Source of the DNA: Gordonia humi
Lineage (GTDB): Bacteria > Actinomycetota > Actinomycetes > Mycobacteriales > Mycobacteriaceae
Assembly (NCBI RefSeq): GCF_014197435.1
Contig: NZ_JACIFP010000001.1
Location: 558,001-622,000 of the forward strand
Direction of reading: 5' to 3'
Length of the DNA stretch: 64,000 nt
Of the stretch, positions 9,894 through 18,971 are shown piece by piece. The notes beneath the pieces were generated by a model that saw only the letters and a list, made by a program, of their open reading frames with translations, was not told where the DNA came from and searched no databases. The position numbers and the translations under genes are program-made. Position 1 is the first letter of the stretch. Each line of letters starts with the position of its first letter.

Positions 9894-11729
9894 TCAGGCG
9901 AGCGTGTAGACCGTCTCGCCGCAATAGATGTGCTGTGCCGCCGCGACGGTCAGTCCGGCCCGCTCGAACAGGGCGCGATGCTCGGCGTCGGTGCGGAAAC
10001 CGGAACCGTAGACGGCGAGGTTCCTCAGATCGGCCATCGTGTCGTGGTCGCTGATCTGGCTCTCCTGCATCGGCTCCTCGACGACGATGAGCCGGGCTCC
10101 GACGCCGCCGAGTCGGCGGAGCAGGTGCACCGCGTCGGCATCGGGGTTCTTGTCCATCATCGACACCAGCAGGATGCCGTCCGCGTCCGGCAGTTCCTCG
10201 AAGACCGACTGTCCGACGAACGCGATGCGCTCGAACAGCGGGTCGGCGGTGATCGTGTCCCCGAGGTCGGCGCGAATGTGCTCGATCTGCGCGGGCATGC
10301 CGACCACGGTGATCCGAAGGTCGGGGAACGTCTGTGCCAGCTGCGTCGCGTAGGTCGTGGCGCCGTCGGCGTGCACGAGGACGTGCCCGAGACCGTCGAA
10401 CACGTCGGTCGTCACCAGGGTGGGCGCGATGTAGTTCGCGAACTCGTCGGCGTCGGCGAAGTACCGGCGTCCAGACGTGTGCGAACCGAGGAGCTCTCGA
10501 TACCCGACACCGAACATGTCCCGGTACACCGACCCGCCGGTGCGGACCGCGTCGGCGAGCCCGAACAGCGCTCGCTCGGCCAGCGACTCCGGACTCGCAA
10601 GATCGAGGTCCTTGGCGTAGTAGTCGTCGGTCAGCTGTTCGCCCAGATTCGTCAGACGGTAGTCGTCGCCCTCGATCTCGACGAGGTCCGCGGTGATGAG
10701 GTACCTCAGGAACTTGCCGAGCGCGGCGGCGTCGGTTCCGGTCGCCGCGGCGAGCGCGTCCAGGCGGGTGACTCCGCGCGACAGCTGCTCGGGGACGTCG
10801 AGGGTCACCGCGACGCGCAGGGCGATCGGCGGGAGGAGCTCGCACATCTCGTGGAACTTGTCCTCGGCCCATTCCTCGGAGGCGTCCGGCAGCGCCGGGT
10901 CGTCGGCGAGCGTCGGCACGGTCTCGGTGCGCCAGTAGCCCGCGACCTCGAGGTGGTTCTTCGGCAGTCCGCGATCGTCGACGAGGTGCCTGCGGATCGG
11001 CTTGAGGCTCAATGTCTCGCCCGCGATCCAGGCGTAGACCACCCCGGCGGGCCAGTCCAGGCCGGTGATCTCGTCGAGCATGAGGGTGGTGGAGCCGCCC
11101 GGTGCGCCGTCGCGGACCAGCCAGCGCAGGTCGACCTCCGGCCCGGGTGTCAGATCCTGTCGGTCCGCCGCATCCCCGACCTCGATGATCACGGTCGCGG
11201 CCTGACCGGTCGGGTGCTCCTCGATCCAGCGGCCGATCGCGGGCAGCGCGGTCTCGTCGCCGACGATCAGCATGTGGTCGATGCTCTCCGGGTGCGCGTC
11301 GGTCACATGCGGTCCGACGATGTGCGCGCGGTCTCCGACACCGCAGCGGACCGCCCAGGTGGATGCGATCCCGGTGCCGTGACGGACGAAGTCGACGACG
11401 AGTCGCGCCGCCTCACGATCCCAGTATCGGACGGTGTACGCGCGGACCATCGGCCTGCGGTCCTGCGGATGGATCAGTTCACCGTCGCCCTGCACCGGCA
11501 GTGCCGCCTCGCTCTCCCCCGGCGCGGGGAAGACGAAGCGCACGGCGTCGTCGAACTCGTCGCTGCGGAACTCCGGAACGTCGATCCCGTCGCCGGTCGT
11601 GTAGCCGCGCAGGTGGTCGCCGCCGAACACGATCCGCCGCATCCCCGGGGTGACGTCGTAGGCGTCGACCACCTCGATCTCGCGGATGGCGGGACTGTAG
11701 AAGGACTTCTGTCGGACGGTGCGTGGCAT
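9894..11729 (-). CDS. Siderophore-interacting protein (FAD ferric-siderophore reductase) fused to a methyltransferase-like domain
   Basis: 611 aa. Residues about 1-280 are a SIP/ViuB-type flavoreductase: an FAD-binding barrel with RAYTVRYWD near 110, and a NAD(P)H-binding half with GDETALPAIGRW near 175 and the AGE...(K)xxRRHL stretch near 245. These proteins reduce Fe(III)-siderophores in the cytosol to release iron. Residues about 310-611 look like an O-methyltransferase: a winged-helix dimerisation part (LLPPIALRVAVTLDVPEQL) followed by a Rossmann region ending in LIVVEEPM. The usual glycine-rich SAM motif (DxGxGxG) is replaced by VHADGATT, so SAM binding is doubtful. SIPs are normally about 250-300 aa. 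The gene sits 49 nt after the ornithine hydroxylase gene and 27 nt before the NRPS. No stop codon separates the two domains. Confidence 0.85.
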   Translation of the reverse strand: MPRTVRQKSFYSPAIREIEVVDAYDVTPGMRRIVFGGDHLRGYTTGDGIDVPEFRSDEFDDAVRFVFPAPGESEAALPVQGDGELIHPQDRRPMVRAYTVRYWDREAARLVVDFVRHGTGIASTWAVRCGVGDRAHIVGPHVTDAHPESIDHMLIVGDETALPAIGRWIEEHPTGQAATVIIEVGDAADRQDLTPGPEVDLRWLVRDGAPGGSTTLMLDEITGLDWPAGVVYAWIAGETLSLKPIRRHLVDDRGLPKNHLEVAGYWRTETVPTLADDPALPDASEEWAEDKFHEMCELLPPIALRVAVTLDVPEQLSRGVTRLDALAAATGTDAAALGKFLRYLITADLVEIEGDDYRLTNLGEQLTDDYYAKDLDLASPESLAERALFGLADAVRTGGSVYRDMFGVGYRELLGSHTSGRRYFADADEFANYIAPTLVTTDVFDGLGHVLVHADGATTYATQLAQTFPDLRITVVGMPAQIEHIRADLGDTITADPLFERIAFVGQSVFEELPDADGILLVSMMDKNPDADAVHLLRRLGGVGARLIVVEEPMQESQISDHDTMADLRNLAVYGSGFRTDAEHRALFERAGLTVAAAQHIYCGETVYTLA

Positions 11730-11778
11730 GGGCGTGTTCCTCGTGCGGGCTGGGCGAACGTGCGGGTCTTCGGGCGGC

Positions 11779-13065
11779 TCAGGCCGAGTACGAGTACGAG
11801 ACGGCGCGCGCGGCGACCACGGACTGCAGGATCTCGCCCGAGCGGATCGCGATGTTCGACAGGAGGGACGAGGTCAGTCCGTGCGTGCGTTCGGTGCCGC
11901 CCTGCGTATACACGGCGCCGCTGAGCGGCCGCGTGGTGGTCACCCGGTAGTCACGGCCCACGCCGTCGGTCAGTTCGCCCGGTTCCACCAGGTCGCCGAG
12001 GAGCTCGCTCAGATCGGTCGGCGTGAACCCGGTCGCGTAGACGACGGCGTCCACCGCCAGCTGCTCCGTCTCGCCGGTCAGCAGGTTCTCGACCAGGACG
12101 CGGACCGAGTTCGCGTCCTCGTCGACGGATGCGACCCTCGACGCCCCGCGCATGAACAGCCGGCGCTCGCCGTCGACGTGCTCGGCGTACTCGCGCCGGT
12201 ACAGTTCGCGAATCAGATCCAGGTCGACGCACGAGTAGTTGGTCGCCTTGTGGTAGTCGAGCAGTGCTGCACGCTGACGTTCGTCCGCCGCGTGGAACTC
12301 GTCGACGGCGGTCGCGTCGAAGATCCGGTTCGCGTACGGGCTGTCGTCGGCCGGCACGTAACCGTATTTGGCGAACACGTTGTGTACCTGTGCCTGCGGA
12401 TAGGTGGCGTGCAGGTACTCGACCACCTCGGCGGCGCTTTGACCCGCCCCGACCACGAGGAATCGGTTCTGCGTCGGTGTCGGCATCGCCGCGAGATGGT
12501 CGAGGAGCCGATGATTGTGGAACTGTCGCGTGGACGCCGTCACTCCGGCGGGCAGCGCTTCGCGCAGGCCTCCTGCGACGACGACGTTGCGCGCGTACAG
12601 CGAGATCGGGCCGCTCGGTCCCAGTGCGTCGATGACGAGGTGCCCGTCGCCGTCGCGGATCGCCTCGGCACGGGTGCTGTAGTAGACGTCGGCGCCCGCC
12701 TTCTCGTCGGCCCACTCGAGGTAGTCGGAGAACTCTCGCCGGGTCGGGAAGAACGTCTGGTGATTGATGAAGTGCGCCATCCGCCCGCGGTCGGCCAGAT
12801 AGTTGAGGAAGCTGAACTCGCTCGTCGCGTTGCGCTGAGTGACCAAGTCCTTCAGGAACGAGATCTGCATCGTGGTGCCCGGCAGAAGCATGCCCGGGTG
12901 CCACGCGAAACGGGGTTTGGACTCGACGAACGCCGCCGTGATCCGGTCCTCCGGTGACGCCTCGCGGTTGTGTTCCTCGATCGCGATCGCCAAGCCCAGA
13001 TTCGACGGACCGAATCCGACCCCCACGATGTCGATCACGCTTGACGAATCGGTCCGCATGCGCAC
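11779..13065 (-). CDS. L-ornithine N5-monooxygenase (SidA/PvdA family)
   Basis: 428 aa, normal family length. It hydroxylates the side-chain nitrogen of ornithine using FAD, NADPH and O2, the first step to the hydroxamate ligand. Visible motifs are the FAD site GVGFGPSNL near residue 16, the NADPH site VVGAGQSAAEV near 205, the substrate-region signature NYSCVDLDLI near 277, and the C-terminal ATGF motif near 347. The first GTG (13065) and an ATG two codons later (13059) are both possible; GAGG lies 7 nt before the GTG. It is the first gene after the iron box at 13141-13159, so this box probably controls ornithine hydroxylase, SIP and both downstream NRPS genes. Ornithine rather than lysine is inferred from family resemblance and from the formyltransferase and hydroxyornithine A domain in the locus. 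Confidence 0.93.
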   Translation of the reverse strand: MRMRTDSSSVIDIVGVGFGPSNLGLAIAIEEHNREASPEDRITAAFVESKPRFAWHPGMLLPGTTMQISFLKDLVTQRNATSEFSFLNYLADRGRMAHFINHQTFFPTRREFSDYLEWADEKAGADVYYSTRAEAIRDGDGHLVIDALGPSGPISLYARNVVVAGGLREALPAGVTASTRQFHNHRLLDHLAAMPTPTQNRFLVVGAGQSAAEVVEYLHATYPQAQVHNVFAKYGYVPADDSPYANRIFDATAVDEFHAADERQRAALLDYHKATNYSCVDLDLIRELYRREYAEHVDGERRLFMRGASRVASVDEDANSVRVLVENLLTGETEQLAVDAVVYATGFTPTDLSELLGDLVEPGELTDGVGRDYRVTTTRPLSGAVYTQGGTERTHGLTSSLLSNIAIRSGEILQSVVAARAVSYSYSA

Positions 13066-13140
13066 GTGTCTGCCTCAATCCTGGATTGTCGTTTGGGAGG
13101 GTCTTGAGTGAAGCTGTAATCGAACACATCGCATTCGACT

Positions 13141-13159
13141 ATTGGTTAGCCTAACCTAC
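13141..13159. promoter_or_regulatory. DtxR/IdeR iron box upstream of ornithine monooxygenase
   Basis: Matches 16 of 19 positions of the consensus TTAGGTTAGCCTAACCTAA, with an intact palindromic core GGTTAGCCTAACC. It lies 76 nt upstream of the GTG of the ornithine monooxygenase. The stop codon (TAG on the minus strand, 13158-13156) of the upstream FepC-like gene lies inside the box. Iron-bound IdeR/DtxR would repress the biosynthetic operon. Confidence 0.92.
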
Positions 13160-14004
13160 CCTATAATTGTCGTTCGTTCGACCTCCCGTGCCGCGATCGA
13201 CTCCTCGCTGAGGGGGATCACGATGGGAGTCGACGTCTCCGGGTCGGGGATGATGCGGCACGGCAGACCGAAGACATGCTCGACGAGCTCGGCGGTGACG
13301 ATGTCCGTCGGCCTGCCCTCGGCGACGATCTCGCCGTCCTTCATCACGATGATGTGGTCCGCATAGCGGCAGGCATGGTGCAGATCGTGCAGCACCGCGA
13401 CGATGGTGTGGCCGTTCTCCCGCATGAGTCGCCGGCACATCGTCAGCAGGTCGATCTGGTACGACACGTCCAGGTACGTCGTCGGCTCGTCCAGGAGGAT
13501 CAACGGGGTCTCCTGGGCCAGCACCATCGCGAACCAGACGCGCTGGCGCTGCCCGCCGGAGAGTTCGTCGACCACGCGACCCGCGAGGTCGGACACACCG
13601 GTCGCGGCCATCGCCGTGATCACCGCGGACTCGTCGGCCGCGGTCCATTGTTTGATCAGGTTCTGGTGCGGATACCTGCCCCGCGAGACCAGATCGACCA
13701 CGCGAATGCCGTCGGGAGCGGTCGAGTGCTGCGGCAGCAGCCCGAGCCGTCGGGCCACCTCCTTCGACGGGTACGAGGAGATGCTCTCGCCGTCCAGGAT
13801 CACGCTGCCCGCCTTGGGCGGCAGCAGTCGAGACAGCGATCGCAGCAGTGTCGACTTTCCGCACGCGTTGGGGCCGACGATCGCGGTGACCGCACCGTCC
13901 GGGATCTCGATCGTCAAATCAGTGCTGATGGTCCGCTTGTCGTAGCCGGTGGACAGTCCGTCCGCCCGCAGGCGCGAATCGTGTTCGCCGTCGTTCCGGG
14001 TCAT
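13156..14004 (-). CDS. Ferric-siderophore ABC transporter ATPase (FepC/FecE-like)
   Basis: 282 aa. It powers uptake of iron-loaded siderophore through the two adjacent permeases. Motifs are Walker A GPNACGKST near 43-51, signature LSGGQRQRVWFA near 147, Walker B LILLDEPTTYLD near 165, and H-loop VLHDLHHA near 200. All sites are intact, as in iron-complex importers. The start is ATG 14004, overlapping the TGA of the preceding permease (ATGA). The open frame extends much further upstream on the minus strand, but that extension is out-of-frame shadow of the permease. Its TAG stop is embedded in an iron box. Confidence 0.93.
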   Translation of the reverse strand: MTRNDGEHDSRLRADGLSTGYDKRTISTDLTIEIPDGAVTAIVGPNACGKSTLLRSLSRLLPPKAGSVILDGESISSYPSKEVARRLGLLPQHSTAPDGIRVVDLVSRGRYPHQNLIKQWTAADESAVITAMAATGVSDLAGRVVDELSGGQRQRVWFAMVLAQETPLILLDEPTTYLDVSYQIDLLTMCRRLMRENGHTIVAVLHDLHHACRYADHIIVMKDGEIVAEGRPTDIVTAELVEHVFGLPCRIIPDPETSTPIVIPLSEESIAAREVERTTIIG

Positions 14005-15056
14005 CCTCGTCTCGTCCCCTCTCGGAACAGAAGCCACATGAAGTACAGACCGCCGACGGACACCGTGATGACACCGACGGGAACGGGTTGCGGGAGCAGT
14101 TGTGTGACGATGTCGCAGACGCTCACCAACAGCGCACCGACCGCTGCCGCCGACGCCAGGCCGACGGTGCCGGTCCTGGTGATCCGACGCGCGATTTGGG
14201 GAGCGGCCAGAGCGATGAACGCGATGGGACCGGTCATCGCGACGCCGAACGCGCTCAACGCCGTCCCCGTCACGAGCATGCCGACCCTGGTGCGCTCGAC
14301 TTTGAGGCCGAGCGCCTTGGCCGCGTCGTCGCCCATCTCCAGCACCGGCATCCGCCAGGCGACCCAGGCGACGGCGACCACCGCGAACGGCAGCAGGACC
14401 AGGGAGGCGTTCACCGCGTCCCAGTCGGTGCCGTCGAGGGTGCCCATCCCCCACCGCTGGAGCGCCATGGCGACCTCGGCGCGACGGTACAGGAGCAGCC
14501 AGGCGGTGAGCGAGGACAGCATGAAGCTGACGCCGATGCCGACGATGATCAGCCGGAAGCCCTGGACGCCGCCGCGGAACGCGAGCAGGTACACGAGGGC
14601 GGCCGTCCCGAATCCGCCGAGGAGCGCACCGGCCACCTTGACGTCGTAGGAGCCGCCGACGTACAGGGTGCCCACCACCACGCCCAGGTAGGCGCCGGAA
14701 TCGAAGCCGATCACGTCCGGACTGCCCAGCGAGTTGCGGGTCAGGGACTGGAAGATCGCACCGCTCACACCGAGGACGGCGCCTACGACCACGGCCATGA
14801 TGATCCGAGGGGCACGGATCTCGTTGACGACGAGTCGATCGTACTGATCGCCGCGTCCGGTGAGGACGTCGACGACGGTCCCCAGCGGGACGGCGATCGG
14901 TCCGACCGTGAACGCGACGCATGCCGCGACCGCGGTGAGCGCGCACAGCACGACCACCGATACGACGAGCCGGAGGTCCAGGCGGATCGAGACGCCGAGA
15001 ACGCCGCGCAGCGTGAGCACGCGCCTGCCGTAGTCGAGATCGTCGCCGGCGGTCAC
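14001..15056 (-). CDS. Ferric-siderophore ABC permease (FepG/FecD-like)
   Basis: 351 aa. FecCD-family permease with about nine or ten hydrophobic segments. It carries the family hallmarks RAPRI near the N-terminal third, GAIFQSLTRNSLGSPDVIGFDSGA-type text (split here as AIFQSLTRN and SPDVIGFDSG) and IAFIALAAPQIAR near 290. I chose GTG 15056 because it overlaps the TGA of the preceding permease (GTGA); the longer open frame to 15317 encodes Arg-rich non-family sequence and is overlap with the other permease gene. It forms the membrane channel with the 15053-16072 product. Confidence 0.92.
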   Translation of the reverse strand: MTAGDDLDYGRRVLTLRGVLGVSIRLDLRLVVSVVVLCALTAVAACVAFTVGPIAVPLGTVVDVLTGRGDQYDRLVVNEIRAPRIIMAVVVGAVLGVSGAIFQSLTRNSLGSPDVIGFDSGAYLGVVVGTLYVGGSYDVKVAGALLGGFGTAALVYLLAFRGGVQGFRLIIVGIGVSFMLSSLTAWLLLYRRAEVAMALQRWGMGTLDGTDWDAVNASLVLLPFAVVAVAWVAWRMPVLEMGDDAAKALGLKVERTRVGMLVTGTALSAFGVAMTGPIAFIALAAPQIARRITRTGTVGLASAAAVGALLVSVCDIVTQLLPQPVPVGVITVSVGGLYFMWLLFREGTRRG

Positions 15057-16072
15057 AGCTCGCTCGCCGTTCGTCGTCGGGCGAGCAGGATGAGTACGGG
15101 CGCACCGATGAACGCCGTGATGATGCCCGCCGGAATCTCCTCGTCGCTCAGAGTCACTCGACCGACGAGGTCGGCGCACAGCAGCAGGATCGCACCGCCG
15201 GCCAGGCTGAAGGGAAGGATCCAGCGTTGATCCGGGCCGACGATCCACCGCACGACGTGCGGAACCATCAGCCCCACGAATCCGATAGGGCCCGCGGCGG
15301 CCGTCGCGGCGCCGCACATGACGGTCACCGCGATCACGCCGAGCACACGCACGCGGGTCAACGGGACGCCGAGTGCCATCGCGAGGTCGTCGCCGAGCGC
15401 GACCGCGTTGAGCGCCCGCGAGACGACGAGGGCGATGACGGCGCCGACGAGGACGAACAGGCCGACCCCGATCACCACGCCGGTGCCGCGATTGGTGATC
15501 GATCCGGCCTGCCAGAATCGCATCGTGGTGAACGCCGCCGAATCGATGAGCACCATGCCCTGGGTGACGCCGCCGAGAAAGGCGGCCAGCGCCACCCCGG
15601 AGAGTGCGAGACGGACCGGCGTGGCGCCGGCCCGCCCGGTGTTGGCAAGCAGGTAGACGATGACCGCGGCGATCGCCGCGCCGATCAGGGCGAACCAGAT
15701 GTAGCCCCAGTAGCTGCCGATGCCGAACACCGAGATCGCGATGACGATGGCGAACGCCGCCCCCGAGTTGACTCCGAGGATCCCCGGATCGGCGAGCGGA
15801 TTGCGCGTCATCGCCTGGATGACGGCTCCCGACATGGCCAGCGCCGCGCCGACGAGGACCGCCAGCAGCCCCCGCGGGATCCGCTGATCCCAGAGGACGT
15901 TCACCTCGTCGAGATTCGGGTTGCTCGGGGACCGGTCCCGGTGGATCAAGGCGTCGACCACGTGGGAGACCGGGATGTCGCGCACGCCGACGCCCAGACT
16001 CACCACGAAGAGGACGACCACCGCGGCGATCGCGACGACCAGCGCGATCGTCCGCAGGCGGTTCGACCGCAT
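15053..16072 (-). CDS. Ferric-siderophore ABC permease (FepD/FecC-like)
   Basis: 339 aa. FecCD-family permease, highly hydrophobic, starting with a membrane segment right after MRSNRLR. Hallmarks are the WDQRIPRGLLAVLVGAAL region, SGAVIQAMTRNPLADPGILG, and GPIGFVGLMVPHVVRW near residue 260, the cytoplasmic coupling region for the ATPase. It is paired with the 14001-15056 permease by a 4-nt overlap. The start is ATG 16072, 56 nt after the stop of the binding-protein gene. The frame is open further upstream without an ATG or GTG that I can defend. Confidence 0.92.
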   Translation of the reverse strand: MRSNRLRTIALVVAIAAVVVLFVVSLGVGVRDIPVSHVVDALIHRDRSPSNPNLDEVNVLWDQRIPRGLLAVLVGAALAMSGAVIQAMTRNPLADPGILGVNSGAAFAIVIAISVFGIGSYWGYIWFALIGAAIAAVIVYLLANTGRAGATPVRLALSGVALAAFLGGVTQGMVLIDSAAFTTMRFWQAGSITNRGTGVVIGVGLFVLVGAVIALVVSRALNAVALGDDLAMALGVPLTRVRVLGVIAVTVMCGAATAAAGPIGFVGLMVPHVVRWIVGPDQRWILPFSLAGGAILLLCADLVGRVTLSDEEIPAGIITAFIGAPVLILLARRRTASEL

Positions 16073-16128
16073 GAGTCCCTGGGGAGCCTCGCCGTCGGTC
16101 GTGCGCGTCGCCTCGTGGTCCGGGGCGG

Positions 16129-17133
16129 TCAGTTCCTCACCTTCGCCGCGGCCGAGCGCAGCGCGTCGCGGACCGACGTGTCGTCGAGCACATAGTTCAT
16201 GTTGAGGTACGTCGGCGTGCCCGCGGCCTCGCTCAATGCCTTGTTCTCGATGGTGCGCCCGTCGCGGACCACGGCGAGGTTCTTGAACACCGAGTTCTCG
16301 GTGATCTCCTTGCGATCGGCGTAGAAGTTGAGGATCAGGATGTCACGGTCGAGCGAGGAGAGGTCCTCCAGCGACGGCTGCGACGGATCAGTCGAGGGCG
16401 GCGGGACGAGGCCGAACATCTTCAGGTAGTTGGCGACGTAGGGCTCGACGGAGTCGTTGCTGATGCCGCCACCGATGTACTGGACGGCGAGCGCCGCGGT
16501 CTTGCCGACGACCGTCGGGTTGTCCTCACGCCACTTCGCGGACTTGGCGTCGGTGTCCTTGATCACCTTCTCCGCCTCGTCCTCCTTGCCGAGGGCCTTG
16601 GCGACCGTGCGCAGGAAGGTCGCCGCGTCCACATCGCTCGGCGAGGTGAATGGCTTCGGGAAGGTGACGACCGGCGCGATCTTGCTGAGCTGCTGGTAGG
16701 TGTCGTCCATGTACCAGCTGCCGACGGCCAGAATCAGGTCCGGGCGGGCCTTCACGACGTCCTCGGTGCGGATCTCGTACGAGGTGCCCGTCCAGATGCG
16801 CTCGGGATCGGCGTCCTCCTTCTTGAGGGCGTCCGTCGTCCACACGTTGAACGGGAACTCCTTGTACTCGGCCACGACGCTCGGGGTCACTCCGAGGACC
16901 TGCGCCGCATTGAGGTCGGCCTCCGAGACCGCGAGGATGCGCTTGGGCGACGTCGGGATCTCCGAGGTGCCGAAGGCGTTCTCCATCGCGAACGTCGACC
17001 CGGTGTCGGCGTCGGCGTCCTCGGAGCCGCAAGCGCCGAGGACACCCGCGAGCAACGCGACGAGCGCGATGAGAACGGCTGTCGTCAGAGCCCGTCGCCG
17101 CCGCGGCGCACGATTCGGAATCGTCTGATTCAT
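16129..17133 (-). CDS. Iron-siderophore binding lipoprotein (FecB/FepB-like)
   Basis: 334 aa. The N-terminus is a lipoprotein signal: an Arg-rich n-region, a hydrophobic stretch at about 15-33 and the lipobox VLGAC with lipidated Cys35. The mature part is a periplasmic-binding-protein type III fold; RILAVSEADLNAAQVLG near 65 and VVKARPDLILA near 128 are typical of iron-siderophore receptors. In this Gram-positive-type envelope it would be anchored to the outer face of the cytoplasmic membrane and hand the ferric complex to the two permeases. It is the first gene of a four-gene uptake operon (binding protein, two permeases, ATPase) and lies just downstream of the iron box at 17189-17207. Confidence 0.93.
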   Translation of the reverse strand: MNQTIPNRAPRRRRALTTAVLIALVALLAGVLGACGSEDADADTGSTFAMENAFGTSEIPTSPKRILAVSEADLNAAQVLGVTPSVVAEYKEFPFNVWTTDALKKEDADPERIWTGTSYEIRTEDVVKARPDLILAVGSWYMDDTYQQLSKIAPVVTFPKPFTSPSDVDAATFLRTVAKALGKEDEAEKVIKDTDAKSAKWREDNPTVVGKTAALAVQYIGGGISNDSVEPYVANYLKMFGLVPPPSTDPSQPSLEDLSSLDRDILILNFYADRKEITENSVFKNLAVVRDGRTIENKALSEAAGTPTYLNMNYVLDDTSVRDALRSAAAKVRN

Positions 17134-17188
17134 GGGGAATTTTCCTCCGGTTGAGATGGTCCGATCCGTCTGCCAGACCGATTGAAGA

Positions 17189-17207
17189 TAAGCGTAGCCT
17201 AAGCTTC
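17189..17207. promoter_or_regulatory. Putative DtxR/IdeR iron box upstream of the binding-protein gene
   Basis: Matches 13 of 19 consensus positions around the core TAGCCTAA. It is weaker than the boxes at 13141 and 32394 but correctly placed, 56 nt upstream of the lipoprotein ATG. The TAG stop of the upstream ABC gene (17201-17199 on the minus strand) is inside it. Confidence 0.72.
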
Positions 17208-18971
17208 TTCTCGACCTTTCGTCCAGGCGGCCCAGATCTCGCTGTAGCGACCGCCGGACGCGACGAGGTCGGCGTGCGGGCCCTCTTCGACGACCCGCCC
17301 TCGCGAGAGGTGGACGATCCGATCGGCCGCCGCGGCCTGACTGAGACGGTGCGCGATGATCAGCGCCGACCGGCCGGCGAGGATCGCATCGGCCGACTCC
17401 TCCAGGACGCCGGCCCCGACGCTTCCCGCGTCAGCCGTCGCCTCGTCGACGATCACGACGTCGGGATCGAGCAGATCGATGCGTGCCAGCGCCAGCTGCT
17501 GTGCGACCATCGCGTCCACCTGTTCCCCGTTCTCCCCGACGACGGTGTCGAGTCCCTGCTTCAGATGACGGACCCGATCGTGAGCGCCCGCCTTCTTCAG
17601 AGCCGCCCACAGGCGTTCGTCGGAGGCGTCGGGCGCCGCGAGCTGCAGGTCTTCCCGCAGGCTTCCGGAGAAGACGTGGACCTCCTGGGTCAGCAGGGCG
17701 ATACGCCGTGCCCGGTCGGTGCCCGGGATGTCCTGGATCGCGACGCCGCCGAGCGTCACCGTCCCGCTGCCCGCGGGATGGATTCCGGCGAGGACCGTCG
17801 CGAGGGTGCTCTTGCCCGCACCTGACATGCCGACGAGGGCGACGTGCTCCCCCGGACCGACGGAGACCGAGACGTCGTGCAGGATCGGATGCTCGGGTGT
17901 GTAACCGAAGTCGACGCCTCGCGCCACCAGACCCGTCCCGTCATCGGTCTCGACGTCGTCCGAGGAGTCGCCGGCGCGCGGCATGTCGAGCACTCCGACG
18001 ATGCGTCCGAGCGCCGCCGCACCGGACTGCAGGTCGTCGAGCACATACATGACCTGGCCGATCGGATCGAACAGCGCGAGGAAGAAGAGCATCGCCGCCG
18101 TCGTCGCACCGACCGTGACCGAGCCGTCGCCGACCAGCACGAAACCGACCAGGAGGATCACCGTCATGCCGATGAACTCTCCGAGGTTGAGGCGACCGGT
18201 CAGACGCGCCTGCAGCACGGTGGCCCGCATCGACCGCCGGACCACGGCCCACGAGTGCCCGTCGATCCGCACGCTCAGCGGTCCGCCGAGATCGAACGCG
18301 CGCACCGTCGACACGCCCTGGATGGGACCGAGCACGTGATGCGCCCGATCGGCGGCGGCGGTGCGCTCGGCGGCGTAGACGGCCGGGGCGCGTCGGATGT
18401 ACATGCGCGCGGTCACCGCGTAGAGCGGTGCGGTCGCCACCGCGACCAGGAGGAAGCGCCAGTCGATCGCGGCGAGGCCGATCACCGTGACGACGACGCC
18501 CGCCTGCGCCATCAGCATCGACGGAAGCGCCTTGCCGATGGCCTCGCTGACCTTGTCCACGTCGTCGGTGGCCCGCGACAGGACGTCGCCGGTGCCGGCC
18601 GCCTCCACCCGCGCTACCGGCAGTCGCAGGACCGTGTCGATCATGTCCTCGCGGAGTTCGGCGAGCACGGCTTCGAACACCGTGGCCGCGGCCGCGATCC
18701 CGACGCCCGCACACGCCGCGCAGCCGATCGCGGCGGCCACCATGACGCCGCCGCGGGCGACGACGTCCGAGACGTCGCCGCCGTGCGCCACGAGGTCGAC
18801 GATCGAGCCGAGCAGACGCGGGGTGACCAGCCCGAAGGCTCCCGACGCCGTCATCGCGACGATGACGAGCGCAAGCCTCCCGCGGTGGCGCCCCAGGTGC
18901 CTCAGGAGCGCGCGCACGGTGCGCCGCCAGTCGGCGACGGGCAGGTACTCGTGCACCGGTCGTGTCGTCAT
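17199..18971 (-). CDS. ABC exporter-type half transporter, TMD-NBD; signature motif degenerate (partner A)
   Basis: 590 aa, type IV (exporter-fold) half transporter: six membrane helices in residues about 30-320, then an ATPase domain. Walker A GMSGAGKST, Q-loop LLTQEVHVFSG, Walker B VVIVDEATAD and H-loop IIAHRLS are all intact. Where LSGGQ should be, the text reads VDAMVAQQLALAR, so this subunit has no usable signature motif. The partner encoded next to it has the reverse pattern. The start ATG 18971 overlaps the partner's TGA (ATGA). By position such pairs either export the free siderophore or, like mycobacterial IrtAB, import the ferric form; the sequence alone does not decide. The Asp-Glu of Walker B supports ATP hydrolysis. 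Confidence 0.88.
   Translation of the reverse strand: MTTRPVHEYLPVADWRRTVRALLRHLGRHRGRLALVIVAMTASGAFGLVTPRLLGSIVDLVAHGGDVSDVVARGGVMVAAAIGCAACAGVGIAAAATVFEAVLAELREDMIDTVLRLPVARVEAAGTGDVLSRATDDVDKVSEAIGKALPSMLMAQAGVVVTVIGLAAIDWRFLLVAVATAPLYAVTARMYIRRAPAVYAAERTAAADRAHHVLGPIQGVSTVRAFDLGGPLSVRIDGHSWAVVRRSMRATVLQARLTGRLNLGEFIGMTVILLVGFVLVGDGSVTVGATTAAMLFFLALFDPIGQVMYVLDDLQSGAAALGRIVGVLDMPRAGDSSDDVETDDGTGLVARGVDFGYTPEHPILHDVSVSVGPGEHVALVGMSGAGKSTLATVLAGIHPAGSGTVTLGGVAIQDIPGTDRARRIALLTQEVHVFSGSLREDLQLAAPDASDERLWAALKKAGAHDRVRHLKQGLDTVVGENGEQVDAMVAQQLALARIDLLDPDVVIVDEATADAGSVGAGVLEESADAILAGRSALIIAHRLSQAAAADRIVHLSRGRVVEEGPHADLVASGGRYSEIWAAWTKGREEA

Noticed and set aside
8043..11924. 1293-codon plus-strand open frame spanning NRPS, SIP and hydroxylase genes
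   Set aside because: It crosses three real minus-strand genes without any domain of its own.
13156..15105. 649-aa reading of the ATPase gene
   Set aside because: The N-terminal 367 residues are the wrong frame of the permease gene; the ATPase starts at 14004 with a 4-nt overlap.
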